From Bacillota bacterium (GTDB lineage: Bacteria > Bacillota > Dehalobacteriia > UBA4068 > UBA4997), in NCBI GenBank assembly GCA_017397935.1, contig JAFQHN010000024.1:1-64000 (forward strand): 64,000 nucleotides of DNA, read 5' to 3'. The notes under the pieces are model-generated. The model was not told the DNA's origin. It did not search any database and was given only the letters and a program-made list of their open reading frames with translations. Every line of letters begins with the position of its first letter. Positions within the stretch are counted from its first letter, which is position 1. Shown piece by piece: positions 15,903 through 25,119 of this stretch. The translations under genes were made by a program, and so were the position numbers.

Positions 15903-17009
15903 GTGAGCGATAAAAAAAAACGTGGCAGCGGTGCCATTGATTACTGGCTGTTTACGATTGTGTTTATTTTGTGCTGTATTGGTTTGATCATGGTGCTTTC
16001 GGCCAGCCAATATTCGGCGGCGTATGAGTTTGGTGATTCTTATTATTATTTGAAGCGGCAGTTTTTTAATATTGCCGTTGGTTTGGTGGCAATGCTGGTT
16101 GCCGTGAATGTTGATTACCGAATTTACGGGCGGCTGTCCTGGCCGATTTTCTGGTTTGGCTTTGGTTTGATGCTGCTGGTGCTGTTTTCCGGTCTGGGTG
16201 ACAGTGGCGGCGGCTCTCAGCGATGGATTCAGTTGGGATCTATTCGTTTTCAGCCGTCTGACGTGATGAAGCTGTCAATGCTGGTGCTGTTGTGTAAGCA
16301 GCTTGCCCAGCCGCAGGGAATGTTTGTGGGTAATCCGCTGGCGTATTTGCTGGTGGCCGGTATCAGCTGCGGTATTGTGGCCATCAATGACCTGGGCACG
16401 GGTATTGTGATGGGCATTACGGTGTGGCTGCTGTTTGCCATCGGCGGCATTAAGATGCGTTATTTGCTGGGCCTGATTGCGCTGGGTATTGCCGGTGTGT
16501 CGGCCATGATTATCCAAAAGCCTTACCGTCTGCGGCGGCTGACGGGTTTTTTGGACCCGTGGGCGGATTATTACGGCGACGGTTATCAGGTGGTGCAATC
16601 GCTGCTGGCCATCGGCTCGGGCGGTTTAATGGGCGTGGGCCTGGGGGAAGGCGGCGCCAAGTGGTTTTATCTGCCGGAGCGCCATACCGACTTTATCTAT
16701 GCCATTTTGGTAGAGGAGGGCGGTTTCATTGGCGGTACGCTGCTGCTGCTGCTGTTTTTTGCCTTTACCTGGCGCGGACTTACGATTGCCCTGCGAGTAG
16801 AGGATATGTTTGGGCGGCTGCTGGCCACCGGCCTTACGCTGATGATCACGGTGCAGGCGTTGGTCAATATTGCTATTGCGCTGGGTATGATGCCGGTTAC
16901 CGGTATTACGCTGCCGTTTATCAGTTATGGCGGTACTTCGCTGGTGATTTCGCTGGCGTCGGTGGGCGTGCTGCTGAATATTTCCAGATTTGCCAAGCGG
17001 AATAAATAA
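15903..17009 (+). CDS. ftsW: SEDS glycosyltransferase FtsW (SpoVE-like)
   Basis: A 368-residue polytopic SEDS protein polymerises lipid II at the septum with its cognate class B PBP. It has about ten membrane spans starting with IDYWLFTIVFILCCIGLIM, an external GGSQRWIQLGSIRFQPSD motif, the YQVVQSLLAIGSGGLMGVGLG segment, the catalytic-loop region LPERHTDFIYAILVEEGG, and MMPVTGITLPFISYGGTS near the end. The GTG at 15903 follows AGGAGG by about 7 nt. It lies in the FtsW slot between murD and murG; SpoVE is the same family and cannot be told apart by sequence here. Confidence 0.95.
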   Translation: MSDKKKRGSGAIDYWLFTIVFILCCIGLIMVLSASQYSAAYEFGDSYYYLKRQFFNIAVGLVAMLVAVNVDYRIYGRLSWPIFWFGFGLMLLVLFSGLGDSGGGSQRWIQLGSIRFQPSDVMKLSMLVLLCKQLAQPQGMFVGNPLAYLLVAGISCGIVAINDLGTGIVMGITVWLLFAIGGIKMRYLLGLIALGIAGVSAMIIQKPYRLRRLTGFLDPWADYYGDGYQVVQSLLAIGSGGLMGVGLGEGGAKWFYLPERHTDFIYAILVEEGGFIGGTLLLLLFFAFTWRGLTIALRVEDMFGRLLATGLTLMITVQALVNIAIALGMMPVTGITLPFISYGGTSLVISLASVGVLLNISRFAKRNK

Positions 17010-17060
17010 TCAACAACAGTTAAGAAGAAAATTTGCCAAATTGAGATTGGATTGAGATAT

Positions 17061-18197
17061 ATGCGTGAAAATTTGCGGGTGATGATCAGCGGCGGCGGCA
17101 CGGGCGGCCATATTTACCCGGCGCTGGCGATTGCCGAGGCGGTGCGGGCCAAATACACACGGGCGCAGGTGGTTTATGTGGGTAATGCCGATGGTATGGA
17201 GCATAAGCTGGCGGCCGAGGCCGGATATAAGTTTGTGCCGATAAGTGTGGCCGGTATGACATCGAAGAATCCGCTGAGGGTGTTGCAGGTGCTGGCCAAA
17301 AATGCCGCCGGTGTGCGTCAGGCCAAGCGCGCCATCAAGGATTTTATGCCGGATTTGGTGGTGGGCACGGGCGGTTATGCCTGCGGGCCGCTGCTGTTGG
17401 CGGCTGCTGAACTGAAAATCCCCACGCTGCTGCATGAGCAGAATGCGGTGATGGGCAAAACCAACCACATTTTAAGCGGCAAGGTGAGTAAACTCTGCCT
17501 GACATTCCCGATAAAGGCCCTGCCTGCTGAGGCTGCGCGCCATGCCGAGTTGACGGGTTTGCCGGTGCGGCAGGCTATTTTGCAGGCGGATAAGCAGGTG
17601 GGGCGTCTTAATCTGGGGCTGGCGGCTGATAAGCCGGTGCTGCTGCTGACGGGCGGCAGCCAGGGTGCGCGTCACCTGAATATGGCGTTGGCGGAACTGT
17701 GGCAGGAGCTGCTGGCGGCGGATGTGCAGGTGGTGCATCTCTGCGGAGAGAAGCTGTTTGCCGAAACTGCCGAGCTGGCCAAAAAGGCCGGTCTGCCGGT
17801 GGATTTTGCCGATAACAAGGCTAAGGGCGGCTTTTTGCTGCTGCCGTATTTGCACCACATGGAGTGGGCGATGAGCGCGGCCGATGTTGTGGTGGGGCGT
17901 GCCGGGGCGTCTTTTCTGGCAGAGCTGGCGACGATTGGCCGGGCGGCGGTGCTGGTGCCGTACCCCTTTGCGGCCGGCAACCACCAGGCATATAACGCTG
18001 CGGCTTTTGTGGAGGCCGGTGCGGCCCTGCTTATCGAAGATGACAAGTTAAGCGGCGGCACCCTGCGCGCGGCTTTACAAAAAACGCTTTTTGATATAGA
18101 ATTAAACAGGCAAATGGCGGCAAACTGTGCTGCTTTGGGGCATAAGGATGCAGCGGCGGCGATTTTGGCGGCGGCAGAAAAGATTATGCGCAAATAA
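17061..18197 (+). CDS. murG: UDP-GlcNAc:lipid I N-acetylglucosaminyltransferase MurG
   Basis: This 378-residue GT-B transferase at the inner face of the membrane makes lipid II. Motifs: the N-terminal glycine loop SGGGTGGHIYPALAIAEA (about residue 11), TGGYACGPLLLAA (about 97), LLHEQNAVMGKTN (about 120), LLTGGSQGARHLN (about 197) and the C-terminal donor site VVGRAGASFLAEL...PYPFAAGNHQAYNA. No strong ribosome site is visible before the ATG at 17061; a TTG nine bases earlier is an alternative. It sits 51 bp after ftsW. Confidence 0.96.
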   Translation: MRENLRVMISGGGTGGHIYPALAIAEAVRAKYTRAQVVYVGNADGMEHKLAAEAGYKFVPISVAGMTSKNPLRVLQVLAKNAAGVRQAKRAIKDFMPDLVVGTGGYACGPLLLAAAELKIPTLLHEQNAVMGKTNHILSGKVSKLCLTFPIKALPAEAARHAELTGLPVRQAILQADKQVGRLNLGLAADKPVLLLTGGSQGARHLNMALAELWQELLAADVQVVHLCGEKLFAETAELAKKAGLPVDFADNKAKGGFLLLPYLHHMEWAMSAADVVVGRAGASFLAELATIGRAAVLVPYPFAAGNHQAYNAAAFVEAGAALLIEDDKLSGGTLRAALQKTLFDIELNRQMAANCAALGHKDAAAAILAAAEKIMRK

Positions 18198-18253
18198 ATC
18201 AGAAGAATAAACCCAAGCTGCGGCAAAGCGGCTGACGGGGAGGAGAATATACT

Positions 18254-19639
18254 TTGTTTGATATTGTTAAACATGTGCATTTTGTGGGCGTGGGCGGCAT
18301 TGGCATGAGTGCGCTTGCGCGTATTTTGGTGGGCTGGGGCGTCAAAGTTTCCGGCTCTGACGTAGTGATGAGCAAGATGACCGATACGCTGGCGGGGCTG
18401 GGTGTAAACATCTACAACGGCCATGCGGCGGAGAATTTGGCGCAGGATGTGGATGTGCTGGTTTATTCCTCGGTTATCCATGACGATAACTCCGAATATG
18501 CCGAGGCCAAGCGCCGTGGTGTGCGCATCTGCTGCCGGGCCGAGCTGCTGGCCGAAATGCTGCGCCTGAAAAAGGGTATTGCGGTGGCCGGTGCCCATGG
18601 CAAAACCACCACCACGGGTATGATTGGTACGGCGCTCTTGAATATGCAGCAATCCCCGACGATTGTGGTGGGCGGTGTGCTTTCCACCATTGGGGCCAAC
18701 GCCTGCTGGGGCACAGGTGAATATCTGGTGGCCGAGGCTGACGAGAGTGACGGGTCTTTTCTGCTGCTGCCGGCCAAGGTGGCGGTGGTGAACAATATTG
18801 AGAATGACCATCTTGACCATTACGGCAGCATGGATAACTTAATTGCCGCTTTTAAGCAGTTTATCGGCCGGGTGCCGGCTGATGGTTTGGCGGTAATCGG
18901 TTTGGATTGCCCGATTTTGGCGGAAATGCAGCCGGAGATTGCGGTTAACCATGTCAGCTTTGCGGTACATAACCCGGCGGCGGATTACACGGCCGGTGAG
19001 ATTTGCTATGCTGATTTTGGCAGCCGCACCAAAGTTTATCATCACGGAGAGCTGCTGGGCGAGCTTAATCTGGCGGTGCCCGGTGAGTATAATGTGCAGA
19101 ATGCGCTGGCTGCGGTGGCCACCCTGCATACTTTGGGCTTTGATTTTGCCGAAATTGCCGAGGGTTTGGCGGCCTTCCACGGCACGGGGCGGCGATTTGA
19201 GCTGTTGGGCGAGGATAAGGTGCGTAATATCCGCGTTTATGACGATTATGCCCACCACCCCAGCGAGATCAAGGCGTTGCTGAACGGTGCGCGCAACGTG
19301 GCCAGGGAGCGTTTGGTGGTTGTCTTCCAGCCGCACAGATACAGCCGCACCAGCCTGTTGTTTGATGAATTTGCCGGTGCCTTCGGCGCGGCGGATGTGC
19401 TGGTGCTGAATGAAGTTTATGCTGCCTTTGAGCAGCCTATTGAGGGGGCAAACTCCCGTGCGCTGGCGGCGGCTATTAAGGAAAAAGAGCCTGCTTTGCC
19501 GGTTTATTATGCCGCCACCGAGGCGGATGTTCTGCAAACCCTGGCGGATATTGCGGCGGACGGTGATGTGATAATGATCGTGGGCGCCGGGCCTATTCGC
19601 CATGCCGGTGAGGTTTATGCGGCGAGCATTATGGGTTAA
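18254..19639 (+). CDS. murC: UDP-MurNAc:L-Ala ligase MurC
   Basis: This 461-residue ligase starts the peptide stem by adding L-alanine to UDP-MurNAc. Seen are HFVGVGGIGMSALARIL near the start (UDP-binding Rossmann loop), AGAHGKTTTTGMI (about 113, the Mur ATP loop), EADESDGSF (about 157), NIENDHLDHYGSM (about 180), and VYDDYAHHPSEIKA (about 330). The family length is normal. The start is a TTG at 18254 supported by GGGGAGGAG 9-10 nt upstream. Confidence 0.96.
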   Translation: MFDIVKHVHFVGVGGIGMSALARILVGWGVKVSGSDVVMSKMTDTLAGLGVNIYNGHAAENLAQDVDVLVYSSVIHDDNSEYAEAKRRGVRICCRAELLAEMLRLKKGIAVAGAHGKTTTTGMIGTALLNMQQSPTIVVGGVLSTIGANACWGTGEYLVAEADESDGSFLLLPAKVAVVNNIENDHLDHYGSMDNLIAAFKQFIGRVPADGLAVIGLDCPILAEMQPEIAVNHVSFAVHNPAADYTAGEICYADFGSRTKVYHHGELLGELNLAVPGEYNVQNALAAVATLHTLGFDFAEIAEGLAAFHGTGRRFELLGEDKVRNIRVYDDYAHHPSEIKALLNGARNVARERLVVVFQPHRYSRTSLLFDEFAGAFGAADVLVLNEVYAAFEQPIEGANSRALAAAIKEKEPALPVYYAATEADVLQTLADIAADGDVIMIVGAGPIRHAGEVYAASIMG

Positions 19640-19654
19640 TATCAAGGGGCGAGA

Positions 19655-20608
19655 ATGATGAAAACTCCTAAAAAAATTTATGCGCTGCCCAAAAGTTTTT
19701 TGCAGCAGTTTGCCGATAAAATCACGGCGCTGGCGGATATGCGGCGTTACACCTCCTGGCGGATCGGCGGTGCGGCGGATTGGCTGATAGAGCCGGAAAC
19801 CGAGGCCGATGTGCTGGCGGTGATGGATTTTTGCGGCCAAAACAAACTGCCGCTGATGGTGATTGGCCGCGGTACCAATTTGCTGGTATCTGATGCGGGG
19901 ATTGCCGGTTTGGTTATGCGTATCGGTGAGAAGTTCTCGGCGGTGGAATATCTGCCGGATAACCGGGTGTGGGTATCGGCGGGGGCGCTGCTGGCGGCAG
20001 TATCCAAGGAAACGGCGGCGAAATCGCTGACCGGCCTGGAATGGGCCTGCGGCATACCGGGCAACATCGGCGGTGCGCTGATGATGAACGCCGGTGCTTA
20101 CGGCAGCTGTATGGCCGATGTGGTAACCGAGGTTAGGGCGGCCGCATATACTGGGGCAGAAGAAAAAAAGGCGGTTTTGCGCACTGTGGGCGGTGATGAG
20201 CTGTGTTTTGGCGGCTACCGCAGCGGTTGTATTGCCGGGGATATGGTGGCGCTTTCGGCGGTTTTGCAGCTGGCTGAGGGTGATGCCGAAAAATCTTTGG
20301 CCCAAATCAGAGAAACGATTGCCACCCGTGCCAAAAACCAGCCGTTGGAATATCCCTCTGCCGGCAGCGTTTTCCGTAATCCGGAGGGTTCTCATGCCGG
20401 ATATTTGGTGGAGCAGACAGGTTGCAAGGGTTGGCAGGTTGGCGGTGCCCAGGTATCGGAGAAGCACGGTAATTTTATTATTAACATCGGGGATGCCAAG
20501 GCCGGTGATGTGCTGATGCTGATCAAGCGTGTGCAGACTCATGTTTTGCAGCAAACCGGCTATGCTCTGGAAACCGAGGTGCGCCTGCTGGGGAGGGATT
20601 CCGACTGA
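19655..20608 (+). CDS. murB: UDP-N-acetylenolpyruvoylglucosamine reductase MurB
   Basis: This 317-residue FAD enzyme reduces the enolpyruvyl group made by MurA, using NADPH. The FAD-binding part contains YTSWRIGGAADWLIEP (about residue 30), VIGRGTNLLVSDAGI (about 68) and GLEWACGIPGNIGGALMMNAGAYG (type II MurB pattern with PGNIGG). The catalytic serine region SAGSVFRNP (about 230) is intact. The start is at 19655 or the next ATG at 19658, with AAGGGGCGAGA ahead. It lies 15 bp after murC. Confidence 0.96.
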   Translation: MMKTPKKIYALPKSFLQQFADKITALADMRRYTSWRIGGAADWLIEPETEADVLAVMDFCGQNKLPLMVIGRGTNLLVSDAGIAGLVMRIGEKFSAVEYLPDNRVWVSAGALLAAVSKETAAKSLTGLEWACGIPGNIGGALMMNAGAYGSCMADVVTEVRAAAYTGAEEKKAVLRTVGGDELCFGGYRSGCIAGDMVALSAVLQLAEGDAEKSLAQIRETIATRAKNQPLEYPSAGSVFRNPEGSHAGYLVEQTGCKGWQVGGAQVSEKHGNFIINIGDAKAGDVLMLIKRVQTHVLQQTGYALETEVRLLGRDSD

Positions 20609-20624
20609 GCGGGAGGTTGCCCCT

Positions 20625-21932
20625 ATGAAAGCTGTTGTGGATGTTGCAGCGGATAAGAACAAATCCAAAACCCCGATAAAACAAGAAAAGATTGTAACGG
20701 TTGGCGGCGGCAGCCTTAACGGAGAGGTGGCCATAAGCGGTGCCAAAAATGCGGTGCTGCCTTTGATGGCGGCTGCCCTGCTGACCGAGGATGAATGCAT
20801 TATCAATAACGCGCCCTGTCTGGACGATGTTTTGGTAATGCTTTCTGTTTTTAAGGCGCTGGATGGACGGGCGGAGTTTGACGGTCATCAACTGCGCCTG
20901 AACAGCCGTGGTGTGGAGCCGCGGGCTGTTAAACCGGAAATTTTGCGGCAGATAAGAGCCTCCAACTTGATTTTGGGGCCGCTGCTGGCACGGTTTAAGG
21001 AGGCGGAAATTGGGGCGTGTGGCGGTTGCAGCATCGGCAGTCGGCCCATGGATATTCACTTTGCCGGCATGGAGGCGCTGGGTGCCAAAATCCTGCCGCT
21101 GGCCGGCGGCTATTTTGCTTTTGCGCGGCAGCTTAAAGGTACGGATATTTATTTGAAATTCCCCAGCGTGGGCGCGACGGAAAATTTGCTGATGGCGGCG
21201 GCGTTAAGCGAAGGGCAGACGCGGCTGCATAATGCGGCGGCCGAGCCGGAAATTGAGGATCTGGCGGCGTTTATCAATGCGATGGGCGGTAGTATCAGCG
21301 GCGCAGGCACGGCGGATATTGTGATTGACGGCGCAAGAAAACTGCATGGTGTGGAGTACACCGTGATGCCTGACCGTATCGAAACGGGGACTTTTCTGCT
21401 GGCCGGGGCGCTGCTGGGCGGTAAAATACGGCTGCTGGGGGCGCGGGCGGCGGATGTGCAGGTTCAGCTTTCGGTGCTGCGGCAGATGGGAGTAGAGTAT
21501 CAAAGCATGGCAGGTGAGATTACGGTGCAGGGTGGGCCGTTGAAGGCGGTTCGGGTGGAAACCGCGCCTCATCCCGGCTTCCCCACCGATTTGCAGCCGA
21601 TATTGGCGGCGGTGCTGTGCCATGCCGAGGGCGAGTCGATAATATGCGAACAGATTTTTGAAAATCGATTTGGCTACATAAATGAGTTGAAAAAACTGGG
21701 CGCGGCTATACAAATCCGGGATAATTGTGCTATAATAAAAGGCAGCAAGCAGAATGATTGGCACGGTGCCAAGCTGGCGGCGTCAGATTTGCGGGCAGGT
21801 GCGGCGTTGGTGCTGGCGGCTTTATCGGCCGAGGGACAGAGCGAAATAACCGGTGTGCATTATATTGACCGCGGTTATGAGGATTTGGTGGGCAAATTGC
21901 GGCGGCTGGGGGCAGATATTAAACGCTGCTGA
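20625..21932 (+). CDS. murA: UDP-N-acetylglucosamine 1-carboxyvinyltransferase MurA
   Basis: This 435-residue first committed enzyme of peptidoglycan synthesis transfers enolpyruvate from PEP to UDP-GlcNAc. The UDP-GlcNAc loop is ISGAKNAVLPLMAAALL (about residue 37). The PEP-binding loop GGCSIGSRPMDIHF carries Cys at about 135, the residue targeted by fosfomycin, so no Cys-to-Asp resistance change. The ATG at 20625 follows GGGAGG; the frame extends upstream over murB but has no start signal there. About 20 residues precede the usual N-terminus (MKAVVDVAADKNKSK...), a short lysine-rich extension. Confidence 0.96.
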   Translation: MKAVVDVAADKNKSKTPIKQEKIVTVGGGSLNGEVAISGAKNAVLPLMAAALLTEDECIINNAPCLDDVLVMLSVFKALDGRAEFDGHQLRLNSRGVEPRAVKPEILRQIRASNLILGPLLARFKEAEIGACGGCSIGSRPMDIHFAGMEALGAKILPLAGGYFAFARQLKGTDIYLKFPSVGATENLLMAAALSEGQTRLHNAAAEPEIEDLAAFINAMGGSISGAGTADIVIDGARKLHGVEYTVMPDRIETGTFLLAGALLGGKIRLLGARAADVQVQLSVLRQMGVEYQSMAGEITVQGGPLKAVRVETAPHPGFPTDLQPILAAVLCHAEGESIICEQIFENRFGYINELKKLGAAIQIRDNCAIIKGSKQNDWHGAKLAASDLRAGAALVLAALSAEGQSEITGVHYIDRGYEDLVGKLRRLGADIKRC

Positions 21933-21974
21933 GGGAAGGCAAGTGCTGTGTGATTAAGTGATGCGGAGGAAGTT

Positions 21975-22751
21975 ATGGGTAGTGTGGTATCGTTGGCCGA
22001 TGAGAAGAAAAAACGCAGACGGCGGGCAGGCAGCCTGGCTTGGCTGTGGGTTACGCTGTTGCTGCTGGGCTGTCTGGTTTTTGGTTACGGCGTGGCGCAA
22101 TCAGCGATTTTTAACATACGCACGGTGCAGGTGGATGGGCTTAACCGCCTGACCGAGGCCGAGGTGGTAACGCTTTCGGGCATCCAAACCGGCACCCATA
22201 TATATGAAACCAACCTGGCCAAGGCGCAGAATATGATTGCCACCAACCTGTGGGTGGAAACGGTAACTGTGGAGCGTAAATTGCCTTCTACTGTGGTGAT
22301 AACCGTGCAGGAGCGTGTGCCGGCAGCGGCTATCACCACGGCGGAGGGACTTTATGTGGTCGATACCACCGGCGTACTGTTGATGCAGCAAAAGCTGTTG
22401 GACGGTCTGGCGGTGCTGGTGATATCGGGGGCGGAGGATGTGCCGGCTGATGTGCGGCTGGGTACCAAATTGGAAAATCCCTCATTGTCGGCGGCGCTGG
22501 CGGTTATTCGGCAGATGGATGAGTCCTCGGCGGCGGTCATATCCGAGCTGAATGTGGCCGATTTGCAGCGGATTGTGGCGCATACCAGCTACGGTGTAGA
22601 TTTTTATTTGGGTGATAAGAGCAATTTTGCCGAGAAATTCAAGCTGGCCATGCAAATTTTGCAGAATGAGACTAAAAAAGGCTTGGAGGAGAGCGTGGAT
22701 TATATTGATGTGGCGCTACCCAAGCAGCCGGTACTGGCGTATCTGTCATGA
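21975..22751 (+). CDS. ftsQ: Cell division protein FtsQ/DivIB
   Basis: A 258-residue bitopic protein has a basic cytoplasmic start (EKKKRRRRAG), one membrane span (about 21-42, LAWLWVTLLLLGCLVFGYGVA), and then a POTRA-like domain beginning FNIRTVQVDGLNRLTEAEVVTLSGI, followed by the FtsQ beta domain (LWVETVTVERKLPSTVVITVQERVPA). It stabilises the FtsL/DivIC-type divisome complex outside the membrane. GGAGGAAG precedes the ATG. It is the last gene before ftsZ; no ftsA lies between. A 12-bp tandem duplication (22744-22767) spans its stop codon. Confidence 0.92.
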   Translation: MGSVVSLADEKKKRRRRAGSLAWLWVTLLLLGCLVFGYGVAQSAIFNIRTVQVDGLNRLTEAEVVTLSGIQTGTHIYETNLAKAQNMIATNLWVETVTVERKLPSTVVITVQERVPAAAITTAEGLYVVDTTGVLLMQQKLLDGLAVLVISGAEDVPADVRLGTKLENPSLSAALAVIRQMDESSAAVISELNVADLQRIVAHTSYGVDFYLGDKSNFAEKFKLAMQILQNETKKGLEESVDYIDVALPKQPVLAYLS

Positions 22752-23032
22752 TGGCTGTCATGACGGCTGTAAGGCGGTAAATTAAGCAAAAAATTTAAGA
22801 AAAAGCAAAAAAAACTGTAAAAATAGCAGCTTGTCGGCAGGATTTGCAAAATAAATGCCGAAGAATTTATAGATTGATTATTTAAGTAGGGATAAGTGGG
22901 CAAATTTTTAATATGGCCTTGATGTTTCACTTAAAAATCAGCGGAAAAATTAAGTAAAATAAGCGCAAATATCAGCATATACGCTGTTTGGACAAGCATT
23001 TTTTTAGATGACCGGAAAGGGGTTTGTGTGAT

Positions 23033-24133
23033 ATGGAAAACCGGGAGACCGATTACCAGAACAACAATGCAAAAATTTGTGTCGTAGGTGTGGGCGGCGG
23101 CGGCAATAACGCCGTAAACCGCATGATTGAGTGTGGCTTGGATACGGTGGATTTTCTGGCGTTGAATACCGACAGCCAGGCTTTGCAGAAATCCAAGGCC
23201 CAGGATAAAATTCAGATTGGCCTGCGTTTGACCAAAGGTTTGGGCGCCGGCGCTGACCCGGAAATCGGCCGCAAAGCTGCCGAGGAAACCCGCGAAGAAA
23301 TTAAAAACCACTTAAAGGGCGCCGATATGGTGTTCATCACTGCCGGTATGGGCGGCGGCACCGGCACCGGTGCGGCTCCTGTGGTGGCTGATGTTGCCAA
23401 AGAGCTGGGTGCCTTGACCGTTGGTGTTGTTACCAAGCCTTTCAGCTTTGAGGGCCGCAAGCGTGCCCAGAGCGCGGAGATGGGCATTACCGATTTGAAG
23501 GAAAAGGTGGATGCTATTATCACCATTCCCAATGATAAAATTTTGCAGATGATTGATAAAAAGACCTCTATGGCCGAGGCATTCTCCTATGCCGATGAAG
23601 TTTTGCGTCAGAGCGTGCAGGGTATCTCCGAAATGATTACCGCCACCTCCTTCATTAACGTGGACTTTGCCGATGTTAAGACGGTAACCAAGAATGCCGG
23701 TACCACCATGATGGGTATTGGTATTGCCGATGGCGAGAACAAGGCTGTTGAGGCTGCTCAGGCTGCGGTTTCCAGCAAGATGTTGGAGACCAGCATCGAC
23801 GGCGCCAAGGGCATTTTGTTCACCATTACCGGTGGTGCCAATATGTCGATGATGGATATTAACGAGGCATCTGACTTTATTTACAGCGTGGCTGATCCTG
23901 ACGCTACCATTATTATGGGCGCCGGCTATGATGAATCTCTGGGCGAAGCTATCCGCGTTACTGTGGTGGCTACCGGTGTTGACGGCAAACCGAAGGGCAA
24001 TCCCTTTGGCGGCCTGAACAGCGGTCTGACCACTTCTGCCGCACCGAAGAAACCCGCACAGGCAGAGTCTGCTCCTTTTAAGGCTCCCTCTTTTGATGAT
24101 GTGGAAATTCCTTCTTTCATGCGTCGTAAATAA
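23033..24133 (+). CDS. ftsZ: Cell division GTPase FtsZ
   Basis: This 366-residue tubulin homologue forms the Z ring. Seen: [16 protein letters not shown] (about residue 16), the [13 protein letters not shown] signature (about 107), the TTxxx-type T7 loop region [14 protein letters not shown] (about 205-220), and a conserved C-terminal tail [10 protein letters not shown], which binds membrane tethers or other partners. The ATG at 23033 has AAAGGGG about 10 nt upstream. The 281-bp gap from ftsQ is AT-rich with no obvious promoter consensus, though a separate ftsZ promoter would be expected there. A strong terminator at 24180 ends the cluster. Confidence 0.98.
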   Translation: MENRETDYQNNNAKICVVGVGGGGNNAVNRMIECGLDTVDFLALNTDSQALQKSKAQDKIQIGLRLTKGLGAGADPEIGRKAAEETREEIKNHLKGADMVFITAGMGGGTGTGAAPVVADVAKELGALTVGVVTKPFSFEGRKRAQSAEMGITDLKEKVDAIITIPNDKILQMIDKKTSMAEAFSYADEVLRQSVQGISEMITATSFINVDFADVKTVTKNAGTTMMGIGIADGENKAVEAAQAAVSSKMLETSIDGAKGILFTITGGANMSMMDINEASDFIYSVADPDATIIMGAGYDESLGEAIRVTVVATGVDGKPKGNPFGGLNSGLTTSAAPKKPAQAESAPFKAPSFDDVEIPSFMRRK

Positions 24134-24179
24134 TGGCCGGTGGCGAATAGCGGTTTAATGATTTTCTCTTGATTGAACA

Positions 24180-24213
24180 GGGGGCGGCTTTTGGACAAGG
24201 TCGCCCCCTTTTT
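24180..24213 (+). terminator. Terminator of the division cluster
   Basis: GGGGGCG pairs with CGCCCCC across a 15-nt loop, followed by TTTTT, 46 bp after the ftsZ stop. Confidence 0.85.
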
Positions 24214-24263
24214 GATGATTTGTGATAATTTGCGGCAAGGTGTTATATCGTAAGGCGGTGTTG

Positions 24264-25070
24264 ATGATGCGGAAAAAACTGACGGCGATTTTGCTGTGCG
24301 TGTTGATGCTGCTGTGCTTCTGTGGCTGCGAGGGTGAGAAAAAGCCCGAAACTCCGGCCACTATGCTGGCTTGGATGCTGGATGACCATTTGGCTGATCT
24401 GGACCTGGCGGAGCAGCAGGATCTGTTCTGGGATTATTACAATTATTACGCCGAGGAGAGCGTGGTGGGTTATGAGATGAGCCACCATAACGAGCTGCGT
24501 TTTCTGCCGGATTTTGCCGAGGGTGAGCAGCCAAGCTGGGACAGCGCCTTTATCTTTCTGATGGATTTTGCCGACATTTGGCGCAATGATGATGGGTATG
24601 TTTGTTGGCCGCAGTCGGGTTTGGAGGAGGCGGCGGATGTGCTGCTGCCGGATTATGTAATTCCGGAGGAGAGCAACGGTTGGGTTGATTATCATGCCGA
24701 GGACGGCGGCTATTTTCAATCGGTCGGCTGGTCAATAGGCGGGGCGGTGTATTATTGGCTGACTACACCGGTGCAGTTGGAAGACGGTGTTTATCACGCG
24801 GAATTTTTGGGTTATGCCCTGGATGAAGTGTGGTATGATGCTGTTGATTTTGGCCCCGCTGTGAGTAATGAGGCCAAGCTTTGTCAGATTGCCCTTGATG
24901 CCGGTGTAGAGCCGATAAAATATGATTTGCAAAAGCACCTGCCGGATATTTTGCAGGCAGGGCAGCTGACGCCTTGTGAGAAGTTAACGGTCAGCTTTAA
25001 GCTTTCGGGTGATGATAAATTGCCGCTGACTTACCTTTCGGCGGAGCGTTTGCAGCTTACAGCCAATTAA
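24264..25070 (+). CDS. Predicted lipoprotein of unknown function
   Basis: A 268-residue protein begins MMRKKLTAILLCVLMLLCFCGCEGEKK, a basic start, a hydrophobic core and cysteines at a lipobox-like site (loosely fitting), so export and lipid attachment are likely. The mature part is acidic and rich in Trp and Tyr (for example DLFWDYYNYYAEES, VGWSIGGAVYYWL), with no family I recognise. The ATG at 24264 follows AAGGCGGTG; 24267 is an alternative. It stands between the ftsZ terminator and rel and seems to have been placed here independently of both. A role as a secreted or surface-exposed factor is only inferred from the signal peptide. Confidence 0.7.
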   Translation: MMRKKLTAILLCVLMLLCFCGCEGEKKPETPATMLAWMLDDHLADLDLAEQQDLFWDYYNYYAEESVVGYEMSHHNELRFLPDFAEGEQPSWDSAFIFLMDFADIWRNDDGYVCWPQSGLEEAADVLLPDYVIPEESNGWVDYHAEDGGYFQSVGWSIGGAVYYWLTTPVQLEDGVYHAEFLGYALDEVWYDAVDFGPAVSNEAKLCQIALDAGVEPIKYDLQKHLPDILQAGQLTPCEKLTVSFKLSGDDKLPLTYLSAERLQLTAN

Positions 25071-25119
25071 AGGCCGGCTGTGAAAATTTTCCCAACTTCT
25101 ATTAAAGGGGATGATATAA

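Noticed and set aside
18839-20806. 655-residue open frame antisense to murC-murB
   Set aside because: It spans two recognised genes on the opposite strand and shows no domain or start signal. The long open frame follows from codon bias.
22744-22767. Tandem TGTCATGAYGGC pair at the ftsQ stop
   Set aside because: Only two 12-bp copies; likely chance or small slippage, with no sign of a regulatory role.
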